Below are positions 44,354 to 51,249 of a DNA stretch of 51,249 nt, in pieces. Each line of letters opens with the position of its first letter. Position 1 is the first letter of the stretch. The notes below the pieces were generated by a model. That model was not told the origin of the DNA. It made no database searches and worked only from the letters and a program-made list of their open reading frames with translations. The translations under genes were made by a program, and so were the position numbers. Origin of the DNA: Lentisphaerae bacterium RIFOXYA12_64_32 (GTDB lineage: Bacteria; Verrucomicrobiota; Lentisphaeria; Oligosphaerales; YB12-FULL-65-16); contig MHBL01000034.1 in the NCBI GenBank assembly GCA_001803235.1, forward strand, positions 35,303 to 86,551. Reading direction: 5' to 3'.

Positions 44354-45523
44354 TCACAGTTTGGTGTGCCGATCTGCGATCGAGGCTGCCAGTTGGTCGA
44401 GAGCTGCGAATGTCTCGGCTTGCGGTCGGCCGCGACACATCACGGGGGCCAGGATCTCGACCTTCAGGTTGGGAATCAGGCCGGCGATCTGCTCAATCGC
44501 CTTGCTGCTCCAGCCGTAGGAGCCAATGATCGAGGCATAACGCAGTTTGGGCCGTAGCGCATTGGCCAGGTGCGACGCATAGTACACCGACGGATGCGGC
44601 CCGATGTGAACGGTAGGCGTCCCGACCACCATGGTCGCCGCGTCTACCAGCGCGATTGCCAGTTTGCCGATATCCGTCACGGTGAGATCAAAAAGATGGA
44701 CTTTCACGCCCCGCTCCGCGAGGGAACTGACGAGGTGGTCGACCATTTTCTGAGTGCTGCCATGCATGGAGATGTAGGGTAGCACGACCTCGTTCTTGAC
44801 CGCGTCGGAGACCCAGTCCCTGTACGCGTCCAGGATAAAACTTGGTTGATCATAGACCGGGCCGTGACTGGGCGCGATCATCTGAATGTCATGCGCCTCG
44901 ACTTTCGCCAGGTTCTTCAGGATGATCGACCGGAACGGCATCATGATTTCCGCGTAGTAGCGTTTCGCCGCTTCGTACACCACCACCTGGTTCGTCACAT
45001 ACAGGTCCGTGGTGGCCAGGTGCGAGCCGAAGAAATCGCAGGAGAAGAGAATTTTATCTTCCCGCAGATACGTGCACATGGTTTCCGGCCAATGCACCCA
45101 GGGTGTGTGCAGGAACTCCAGCGTCTTGTCGCCCAGTGGGAGCGTCTTCCCGTCTTCAACGGACACGACGCGTTCCGCGGGAATTCCCAGAAGATCGAGC
45201 AGCATCCCTTGGGCCTTTGGGGTCGAGACGACCCTGGCTGCCGGGTACTTGTCCAGCAGCAGCGGAATGCAGCCCGAGTGGTCTTGTTCCGCGTGCTGCG
45301 CCACGATGTAGTCGATCCGGTCAATGCCTTCGAGTTGGCTCAGCAGCACATCGCTCTTTGCCGGGTCCACGGCATCGATCAACGCGGTCTTCTCCGTGCC
45401 GCGCACCAGATACGCATTGTAGCTCGTGCCGTCCGGCAGGGGGACCAGCGAATCGAAGAGCCGCCGATTCCAGTCTACCGCTCCCATCCAAGACACGCTG
45501 TCGTTGATCTTGCGTCCCTTCAT
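44354..45523 (-). CDS. A-type flavodiiron protein (FprA family)
   Basis: 389 residues: an N-terminal metallo-beta-lactamase-like diiron domain with HAEQDHSG (H-x-E-x-D-H ligands), HWPETM, SCDFFGSH and APSHGPVY, then a C-terminal flavodoxin domain (ISMHGSTQKMVDHL binds FMN phosphate). Flavodiiron proteins reduce NO to N2O or O2 to water in the cytoplasm. No rubredoxin domain is fused, so an external electron donor is needed; none is in the window. AAGGAGG seven nt before the ATG inside the end of the RIC gene: tight operon. Confidence 0.95.
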   Translation of the reverse strand: MKGRKINDSVSWMGAVDWNRRLFDSLVPLPDGTSYNAYLVRGTEKTALIDAVDPAKSDVLLSQLEGIDRIDYIVAQHAEQDHSGCIPLLLDKYPAARVVSTPKAQGMLLDLLGIPAERVVSVEDGKTLPLGDKTLEFLHTPWVHWPETMCTYLREDKILFSCDFFGSHLATTDLYVTNQVVVYEAAKRYYAEIMMPFRSIILKNLAKVEAHDIQMIAPSHGPVYDQPSFILDAYRDWVSDAVKNEVVLPYISMHGSTQKMVDHLVSSLAERGVKVHLFDLTVTDIGKLAIALVDAATMVVGTPTVHIGPHPSVYYASHLANALRPKLRYASIIGSYGWSSKAIEQIAGLIPNLKVEILAPVMCRGRPQAETFAALDQLAASIADRHTKL

Positions 45524-45524
45524 C

Positions 45525-46304
45525 TCATGCCTCCTTCGTGGCCATGGATGCTTCCCTCTTCACGCTCTTTGGGAAGAGGATGTTGTTCTCCAGATGGATA
45601 TGCTCATGCAAATCGGCTTCCATAGCCTTTAGCCCATCATACAGCGCCGCGAAGCTCGGGCACGCATCCGCCGGAAGCTGGTAGTCGGCCGCGATCCGTC
45701 GCATTTCGACCAGCTTTTCGCCCGCCTGCGCGTGTTCGTATTCCATCTGCCGGATCGGATGGACAATGCTGCCGCACTGAACAACGGGCCGCGGCCCAGT
45801 TCCTGACATGAACGCATCAATACCTTTGATGGCGGGAAAGAGCATCTGCTCCTCCTTCATCAGATGGGCATCGAATTCAGCGTGCAGTGAATCGAAAACG
45901 CGGCGGATCTCGCCGAGCATGTCGCCATGCTTTGCGCCGTGGGCTTTCTGCACCCTCGCGAGCAAGACATCCAGTCGTGGCAACTGCTCTTTCATGAAGG
46001 CGTGGTGCTTCTCCAGGATATGATCGGTAAGCACGGTGAGTGGCGCGACGCTCCAGTCGGTTTCTGCCGTGTTCTGCCCACTGTGAAGCTCCGCCTGCAG
46101 CGCAGACACGACGGTGGTCCACACCAACCCGTTCTCCTGGACAGCCTCCATGAGCGGCTTCTTGCCGCCGCAACAGTAGTCGATGCCCAATTGCTCCAGG
46201 CGCAGCCTCAACCCTGGGTGCCGAATCACCAGGTCGCCAACGGTCTGGTCTTTTCGTATTTCAGTGTCAACGTCCTGCCGGTGGGAGGTTGCCGTTCGTT
46301 TCAT
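45525..46304 (-). CDS. Iron-sulfur cluster repair diiron protein (RIC/ScdA/YtfE)
   Basis: 259 residues. The N-terminal ScdA domain has DQTVGDLVIRHPGLRLRLEQ and LGIDYCCGGKKPL; the C-terminal hemerythrin-like domain carries diiron ligands in ILEKHHAFMKEQLPRL, FDAHLMKEEQMLFP, YEHAQAGEK and LHEHIHLENNILFP. RIC proteins rebuild Fe-S clusters after NO or oxidative damage. First of the RIC-flavodiiron-dihaem cytochrome operon, with GGAAGGA ahead of its ATG. The function of the trio as a nitrosative stress unit is a strong inference from the families. Confidence 0.95.
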   Translation of the reverse strand: MKRTATSHRQDVDTEIRKDQTVGDLVIRHPGLRLRLEQLGIDYCCGGKKPLMEAVQENGLVWTTVVSALQAELHSGQNTAETDWSVAPLTVLTDHILEKHHAFMKEQLPRLDVLLARVQKAHGAKHGDMLGEIRRVFDSLHAEFDAHLMKEEQMLFPAIKGIDAFMSGTGPRPVVQCGSIVHPIRQMEYEHAQAGEKLVEMRRIAADYQLPADACPSFAALYDGLKAMEADLHEHIHLENNILFPKSVKREASMATKEA

Positions 46305-46438
46305 CGTCGTTCCTTCCTTTCGAATTCTGTGCGGCGGTTCCGATCGTCGAGACAGCAGGCATGCTTTCAGCGCACGTCAGGAGCGCGGGTCGCCCGTGCA
46401 CCATCGGCGTATGCGCGAAGCCTTCCGGTTGTGTTCGC

Positions 46439-47563
46439 TTACTGCCCGCGTGCTCCTCTCTTTGCCTGGCTGGCCAGATAGACCGCCTGGCGTAACCGGT
46501 TCATTCCCCCCATCGGCCGGTGCTCAGTCAGGGCATTCCAGGGAGAGAAGGCCATCCCCTCGCATTCCTCGGCCAATGCACGCCCCGCGGGCGAATCGAG
46601 GTCCTGCACCCCGATCGTGAGAGTGGCTACAGGAATCGGCGGTGAGACCTTTTCATCCCACTCGATCGACACGTCCTCCACCGGCATCGCCACAGGATCA
46701 ACCTGGGGCTGAACCCGAAATTCGAAGACCGCTTCCCGTGTGCTCAAGTGGCGCTCCAAGGCCTGGCGCAGGCAATCGTCGGACCTGCGGTTTGGATCGC
46801 CCGGCGGCGTCCCTGCGGAACGGGGCACCAGGGAGTATTTCACGGCGCGGCCGCCGGTTGTTCCGGGCGGGCCGAGCCAGTACGGCGAGCCGCTCCAGTA
46901 CGTCAGGTCCAGTGGGCTGGTGACGACTTTGCCCAGGATATCCTTGCCGATCTTCAGATGCCGGAGGTGGAAGAGAGCAAGCCAGACTACGGCCAGCGGA
47001 TCGCCCACCAACGGCGTCTCGCGGATGGAGAACAACTTCACGTATTCAGCCGGCGTCGCGAACGGGAAGACAGGATGGTTGACAGTCAGGAAATCCTGGC
47101 AGCGACTAGCGGTGCCGGGAATGGCCGGAGTGCCATCCACATCCAGCAGTTTGATGGCCATCCCTCGCGCGGCGCCCTTCCTATCGGGGTCGATCGTCTC
47201 CGACGAATTGGAGAAGCGGACGATCGCCTGGAACGACTGATTGGGCTGCCGGAAGACACCGTGACGCAAGTCGTCCGGCACATCGGCTCGTACTGTGAAC
47301 ACCCCCCGTACACAACCGGTCGCCTTGGCATGCACGCCGCGGCGGATGCGCCCGTCCTGGGGCTTCATCCGTTCGACCGCAATCTTCACCATCTCCTCGA
47401 TCAGTTTGGCCTCGTTCGGTTCGGGATACTCGCGGTGCATCTCAGGTTTCATGGATGGATCTTCCGGCCATTCGATAACTGACTTTACAGATGCGCAACC
47501 AGCGCCAACGCCGCTCAAGAACAGCATCACCGCCGCACCCGCAATCACCGCCATCTTCTCCAT
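46439..47563 (-). CDS. Catalase-family lipoprotein (SrpA-like haem protein)
   Basis: 374 residues. A lipoprotein signal (AGAAVMLFLSGVGAGC, lipobox GAGC) is followed by a reduced catalase fold: HAKATGCVRGVF in the position of the distal His region, VRFSNSS, GMAIKLLDVDG, QDFLTVNHPVFPFATPAEY. The C-terminal tyrosine-ligand region is less clear. It may be a periplasmic haem peroxidase or catalase-like protein that removes H2O2 from the SODs. ATG 47563 is used because the longer frame runs into the SOD gene. It follows the SOD by 32 bp. Confidence 0.85.
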   Translation of the reverse strand: MEKMAVIAGAAVMLFLSGVGAGCASVKSVIEWPEDPSMKPEMHREYPEPNEAKLIEEMVKIAVERMKPQDGRIRRGVHAKATGCVRGVFTVRADVPDDLRHGVFRQPNQSFQAIVRFSNSSETIDPDRKGAARGMAIKLLDVDGTPAIPGTASRCQDFLTVNHPVFPFATPAEYVKLFSIRETPLVGDPLAVVWLALFHLRHLKIGKDILGKVVTSPLDLTYWSGSPYWLGPPGTTGGRAVKYSLVPRSAGTPPGDPNRRSDDCLRQALERHLSTREAVFEFRVQPQVDPVAMPVEDVSIEWDEKVSPPIPVATLTIGVQDLDSPAGRALAEECEGMAFSPWNALTEHRPMGGMNRLRQAVYLASQAKRGARGQ

Positions 47564-47595
47564 GCTTCGTTCTTCCCGTGTTCCGGCCAGGCACA

Positions 47596-48246
47596 TCACT
47601 TCAGTTGCGCGGCCGCGAACTCCCAGTTCGCCAGATGATCCAGGAATGCCTGGACGAAGTCTTTGCGGCGGTTCTGGTAGTCGAGATAGTAGGCGTGCTC
47701 CCAGACGTCGCACGTCAGGAGCGCGGTTTGTCCGTGCGCCAGCGGCGTATCCGCGTTGGACGTGGTGACGATCGTCAGCGCGTCGCCCGCTCGGACAAGC
47801 CAGACCCACCCGCTGCCGAACTGCGCGACCGCCGCGCTCAGGAACGCAGTCTTGAACTCATCAAAGCCGCCGAAAGACTTCTTGATCAGGTCCATCAGCC
47901 GGCCGGTTGGCTGACCTCCTCCGCCCGGCTTCATGCTCCGCCAGAAGAAGGCATGGTTCCAGGCCTGCGCCGCATTGTTGAAAACGGCAACCTTTTCGGC
48001 CAAGACGACGCTCTCCAAGACAACCTTCTCCAACGGACTTCCTGCTGCCCACGGCGTGCCGACGACGAGCTTGTTCAGGTTGTCGACGTACGCCTGGTGA
48101 TGTTTCCCGTAATGGAAGCTCATGGTCTTGGCGGACACGTGGGGCTCCAAGGCCTCCTGGGCGTAGGGCAGTGCCGGCAGCGTGAACGCGGGTGCTCCAC
48201 CGGGCGCAGCCGGAGCGGTTGCAGACTTCTTGACATTCGGACTCAT
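47596..48246 (-). CDS. sodB: Cytoplasmic Fe-type superoxide dismutase
   Basis: 216 residues without a signal peptide. Same ligand set as the exported copy (LHYGKHHQAY-type [29 protein letters not shown]) and the Fe-type FNNAAQAWNH. The sequence is very similar to the 15556-16272 product over the catalytic domain, so the two are paralogues differing mainly in export. AAGGAG seven nt before ATG 48246. Lies between the alpha/beta hydrolase and the catalase-like gene on one strand; the four genes behind element copy 7 look like one operon. Confidence 0.95.
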   Translation of the reverse strand: MSPNVKKSATAPAAPGGAPAFTLPALPYAQEALEPHVSAKTMSFHYGKHHQAYVDNLNKLVVGTPWAAGSPLEKVVLESVVLAEKVAVFNNAAQAWNHAFFWRSMKPGGGGQPTGRLMDLIKKSFGGFDEFKTAFLSAAVAQFGSGWVWLVRAGDALTIVTTSNADTPLAHGQTALLTCDVWEHAYYLDYQNRRKDFVQAFLDHLANWEFAAAQLK

Positions 48247-48319
48247 CTTCTTTCTCCTTACCGGTTGTGTGCGGTTACGGCCCCGCTGCCAGCAGCCAGA
48301 CGGCGCCGGCAACGTGACC

Positions 48320-49141
48320 TCAGGTCTTAAGGAATCCCAGCAGGTCGGCGTTGAGCTGGTCTTTGTGCGTGTCCGCCAGGCCGTGGGGTGCGCCCGCGTA
48401 GATCTTCAGGGTCCCGTTCTTGATGAGTTTGGCCGAGGCGTACGCCGAGGCGCCGATCGGCACGATCTGGTCGGCGTCGCCATGGATGATCAGGGTTGGC
48501 ACGTCGAACTTCTTGAGGTCCTCGGTGAAGTCCGTCTCGGAAAACGCCTTGATACAGTCAAGCTCGTTCTTCAGACCGCCCTGCATGCCCTGGAACCAGA
48601 ACGCGTCGCGGACGCCTTGGCTGACCTTCACGCCCGGCCTGTTGGCGCCGTAGAACGGCGTCGTGAGGTCCTTGAAAAACTGCGAACGGTCGGCGGCGAC
48701 GCCGGCGCGGATGCCGTCGAACACCTTGATCGGCAGGCCGCCGGGATTGGCGTCCGTCTTGAGCATCAAGGGCGTTACCGAGCCCATCAGCACGGCCTTG
48801 GCGACGCGCCTGGTGCCGTGGCGCCCGATGTAGCGGGCGACCTCTCCGCCGCCGGTCGAGTGGCCGATCAGGGTGGCGCCGTTCAGGTCCAGGGCTTCAA
48901 TGAGTTCCGAGATGTCGTCGGCATAGGTGTCCATCTCGTTGCCGTTCCACGGCTGGCTTGAACGGCCGTGGCCGCGACGGTCAGGGGCGATGCAGCGACA
49001 GCCGTTGGACGCCAGGTAGACCATCTGGCTTTCCCAGGCATCCGCGTTGAGCGGCCAACCGTGGCTGAACACAACAGGCTGTCCCGTGCCCCAGTCCTTG
49101 TAGTAGATCAACGTCCCGTCTTTGGTGGTGATAGTGCTCAT
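48320..49141 (-). CDS. Alpha/beta hydrolase (non-haem chloroperoxidase-like)
   Basis: 273 residues of the cofactor-free haloperoxidase/esterase branch. Nucleophile Ser in [14 protein letters not shown], acid Asp in [12 protein letters not shown], His in [12 protein letters not shown], oxyanion region [12 protein letters not shown]. These enzymes hydrolyse esters and can make peracids in the presence of H2O2, which could fit with the SOD and catalase neighbours. Cytoplasmic, no signal. Full family length; second gene after DUF6132. Confidence 0.93.
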   Translation of the reverse strand: MSTITTKDGTLIYYKDWGTGQPVVFSHGWPLNADAWESQMVYLASNGCRCIAPDRRGHGRSSQPWNGNEMDTYADDISELIEALDLNGATLIGHSTGGGEVARYIGRHGTRRVAKAVLMGSVTPLMLKTDANPGGLPIKVFDGIRAGVAADRSQFFKDLTTPFYGANRPGVKVSQGVRDAFWFQGMQGGLKNELDCIKAFSETDFTEDLKKFDVPTLIIHGDADQIVPIGASAYASAKLIKNGTLKIYAGAPHGLADTHKDQLNADLLGFLKT

Positions 49142-49237
49142 CGGTTGCCTCCGTTTCAGCTTTACTGGTGGTGCGCCTCACCGCGCACTTGGCGCGATCA
49201 GGATCTAGACTGCCCTCTCAGTGCGAGCGCCGGTGGC

Positions 49238-49408
49238 CTACGCGCCCAACGTCCTCGACAGCAGCGCTCCGAACACCATGCCGACGAGCGTGCTTATCCA
49301 CGGGTTGGCCGTGATCGGACAGGCTCCCGTGGAGCAACCGATGAAACGGTACACTCCGTAACCGAGCAAGCCGCCGCCGACTGCACCGATGATCAACCGA
49401 ACAATCAT
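49238..49408 (-). CDS. DUF6132-like small membrane protein
   Basis: 56 residues: MIVRLIIGAVGGGLLGYGVY, then RFIGCSTGACPITANPWIST and a second helix LVGMVFGALLSRTL. The CSTGACPIT motif between the helices is characteristic. Such proteins are common beside rhodanese-type genes, with unknown function. AGAGGAG eight nt before ATG 49408; an ATG six codons upstream lacks this. The duplicated 192-bp element lies directly upstream. Overall 49142-49237 has no gene. Confidence 0.85.
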   Translation of the reverse strand: MIVRLIIGAVGGGLLGYGVYRFIGCSTGACPITANPWISTLVGMVFGALLSRTLGA

Positions 49409-49426
49409 AACGCCAACTCCTCTCAA

Positions 49427-49618
49427 TCTGGAACTCTTGATGGTAGTGGGGTCACCATGATTTACTGGGTTACGCTACACGATAGGCCGGTTCTCAGCTA
49501 TGGGGTGTAACCCTACCGTGGCGGTCACGATGCCCGGCACCCCGGTTCACCCACGACCTTCCGCCCGGATGCTCTGCGGAGGAGCCTTGTTCATTGGCGC
49601 TCGAAGAATTCGATGGCC
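49427..49618 (-). promoter_or_regulatory. Upstream element copy 7, second arm of the 192-bp duplication
   Basis: Identical to 16286-16477 except three positions by my reading. Core 49478-49516 with GTAGGGTTACACCCC and TATCGTG. Here the upstream end is continuous with the HAD gene (last nine codons), so this is likely the source arrangement. It ends 19 nt before the DUF6132 start codon. Confidence 0.75.
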
Positions 49619-49998
49619 TGCCGCACCTCGAGAAATTGGTAGATGATGTAGTCCGGTTTCACGCCCTCCGCCTGTTTCCCTCCCTGGTTGGAGGAGAAGA
49701 ACACGGTCTTGATGCCGTGCTGTTTGGCTGCGTACACGTCTCGGAACATGTCGTTGCCCACAAACAGGACGTTTTCAGGGACCACCCGCAACGCAGTCAG
49801 GGCGGCCGTGAAGAGCCTGGGGTCGGGCTTTCGATAGCCGAAATCCCCGGAAACGATGATGGGGTCGAAATACCCGTCGAGCCCCACCGCGCGCATCTCC
49901 GGCAGGCACCAGGCGCTCTGGGCATCGGAGATGGCCGCCAGTCTGTAGCGGGGACGCAGGTCGTTCAGGACGTCCAAAACCCCGGGATACCACCCGGC
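49591..49998 (-). pseudogene. HAD-superfamily hydrolase, N-terminus lost
   Basis: From YPGVLDVLNDLRPRYRLAAI onward the sequence is a good HAD hydrolase (Thr/Ser motif ISDA, motif III FGYRKPDPRLF, motif IV NVLFVGNDMFRD, end VRQAIEFFERQ). The start with the nucleophile DxD motif is absent. Instead the frame continues upstream, out of phase, into the 2-oxoacid oxidoreductase gene. The frames cross near 49998, where one DNA segment reads as both ARRVV and GWYPG. Without the nucleophile it cannot be a phosphatase. Confidence 0.82.
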
Positions 49999-51126
49999 GT
50001 GCCGCCTGCAATCGAGCCAGAAACTGAGAGGGCACCAGTGGCCATACCTGGGAGAAATGGAGTGTTCCCACGCTCCGTCCTTCAGCGCACATCCGGGCTG
50101 CCGCCTCGTCAACGGCACCCTTCGTGGAGCCCCAGTTCACCAGCAGGAGATCTGGAGCGTCCCCGCCGTCGTATTCGGGAGCCACGACATTGGCGGTGAG
50201 GAGCGTCAGCTTGCGCAACCGTTTCTCCACCATCTTCGACCGCAACGTCAAGTCTTCGGTGATATGTCCCTCTTCGTCGTGTTCGTCGCTGTCGGCCACG
50301 ACCAAGTCTTGGCTCACACCGGGAACCCGGCGGGGAGAAACACCCGAGGCGATGAAGGCATAACGCCGATAAGGCACTGGCGCCGGTTCCTGCGGAGCGA
50401 GCACGAGGGCGGCAGCGCCATCCAGATGGAAGGGCAGAACGTCGCGATACGAATCCGCCAGAAACTGGTCGGTGAGCAGGAACACCGGCCCCTGGCTCGC
50501 CTCGGCCAGCGCAAAAGTGCGGCACATGAGCTCAAAACACGCGTTGATGGAACCGGGCGCGAAGACCGCACGCGGGAACTCGCCATGCCCCGCATGCAGC
50601 ACAAATTCCAGGTCCGACTGCTCTGTCCGCGTCGGCAGTCCGGTCGCCGGTCCCGGGCGCTGAGCCACGACGATGACGACCGGCGTCTCGGTCATGGCGG
50701 CCAGGCTGATGCCTTCCGTCATCAGTGCGAAACCTCCCCCGGAAGTGGCCGTCATGCTCCGACTCCCGGCAAAAGACGCCCCGATGGCCATATTGATAGC
50801 CGCACGCAACGACCCGCGTCTGCGGCGGAAGAGTCGTCGAGGAGGACGACGCCACCGGCCCGTGACACCCCCTCCTAGTGCAACCGAACGGTGTCAGCGT
50901 CGAGTGCCACGAGAACGTCGATCGGCTCTTGCGGCGCACTCACCGGAGTAATACCCACACGGATGGAGAAGCTGTTGTGCCCGCCGCGAATGCGGGACAT
51001 ATAGCTCTGCGTCACAAGGACGTGGTATCCGCTCCTGACGAAACCCTTAGCCAGCAATTCACCGACGGTAACGAGCCCCTGCCCCGCCTCGCCCCCGATG
51101 ACAACATGCAGCGTCTGTGGATCCAT
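49990..51126 (-). pseudogene. 2-oxoacid:acceptor oxidoreductase gamma-alpha fusion, interrupted and deleted
   Basis: The reading direction begins with an intact gamma start (51126: VVIGGEAGQGLVTVGELLAK, SYMSRIRGGHNSFSIR, DVLVALDADTVRLH). It then meets an in-frame TAG (50875-50877), after which the same frame continues family sequence (AGGVVLLDD). Soon after, near 50820, the frame jumps to the middle of the alpha domain (AAINMAIGASFAGSRSMTAT, QRPGPATGLPTRTEQSDLEF), so roughly 100-200 residues are missing. The alpha part runs to HFSQVWPLVPSQFLARLQ and is cut by the HAD fragment. No beta subunit is in view. A broken ferredoxin-linked oxidoreductase. Confidence 0.85.
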
Positions 51127-51249
51127 GCCCGAACCTGCTCTCTTCTACGGAACTAGTGCTCGTCCGCCACAAGTTCCCCCGCAATTCTGGACTATGGACA
51201 ATGGACCATGGTCCATGCTCCAGCGCCTCACGTTGCGTCAGGTTGCGCT
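51127..51249. other. Window-edge intergenic DNA with nested palindromic words
   Basis: Contains GGACAATGGACCATGGTCC (51195-51213), built on the palindrome GGACCATGGTCC. Related words occur at 21685-21705 (GGACAATGAACCATGGTCC). No gene is visible before the window ends. Confidence 0.5.

Noticed and set aside
50875..50877. TAG in the gamma domain as recoding (pyrrolysine or readthrough)
   Set aside because: The gene also has an interior deletion, a frame shift and a lost C-terminus, so simple decay explains the stop.

Overview
The window is GC-rich bacterial DNA. I see no rRNA, tRNA or CRISPR array. The left third suggests a member of the PVC superphylum (Lentisphaerota, Kiritimatiellota or Planctomycetota). 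The evidence is a Ser/Thr kinase overlapping a DUF2341-LamG-SUMF1 protein, an alkaline-ceramidase-domain protein, two Gfo/Idh/MocA oxidoreductases, and period-7 repeats between (and even inside) genes. The phylum call is an inference from gene content only.

Region A (1-15.3 kb) is ordinary chromosome: kinase/SUMF1 pair, class II glutamine amidotransferase-like protein, ceramidase-domain protein, a membrane protein, PIN-PhoH ATPase, dihydropteroate synthase, two Gfo/Idh/MocA proteins, and a three-gene operon of U32-family Fe-S protein, SAM methyltransferase and type III polyketide synthase. That operon looks like an O2-independent version of the phenolic-lipid (SrsA/SrsB/SrsC-type) pathway.

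Region B (15.3-51.2 kb) is an accessory stress and energy island, with essentially every gene on the minus strand. It holds two Fe-type superoxide dismutases (one exported), a PAS hybrid histidine kinase, an MlaC-type protein, an eRF1-like protein, a complete nine-gene Na+-type N-ATPase operon (atpD-C-Q-R-B-E-F-A-G), a two-PRC-barrel protein, and a four-gene envelope cluster (phosphatase/EEP fusion, GT4 glycosyltransferase, VTT membrane protein, six-hairpin glycosidase-like protein). It also has STAS, CBM48 and transaldolase genes, small membrane proteins, a RIC / flavodiiron / dihaem-cytochrome operon, a catalase-like lipoprotein and an alpha/beta hydrolase.

Two things set the island apart. 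First, seven related non-coding elements (core GTAGGGTTTCACCCC...GGCCTATAGTG, read on the minus strand) each lie 64-238 nt upstream of a small stress gene or operon, which suggests a shared regulon or a module boundary. Second, broken genes are scattered between the intact ones: 2-oxoacid:acceptor oxidoreductase, HAD hydrolase, phosphoketolase, glycogen phosphorylase, PRC-barrel, CBM48, WrbA and SOD fragments. Several keep their ends but have lost the interior, and some are spliced onto neighbours. The island appears to have been built by duplication and import and is now being eroded. Together its genes would serve sodium bioenergetics, O2/NO defence, and a carbon-reserve or phosphoketolase route that is partly lost.
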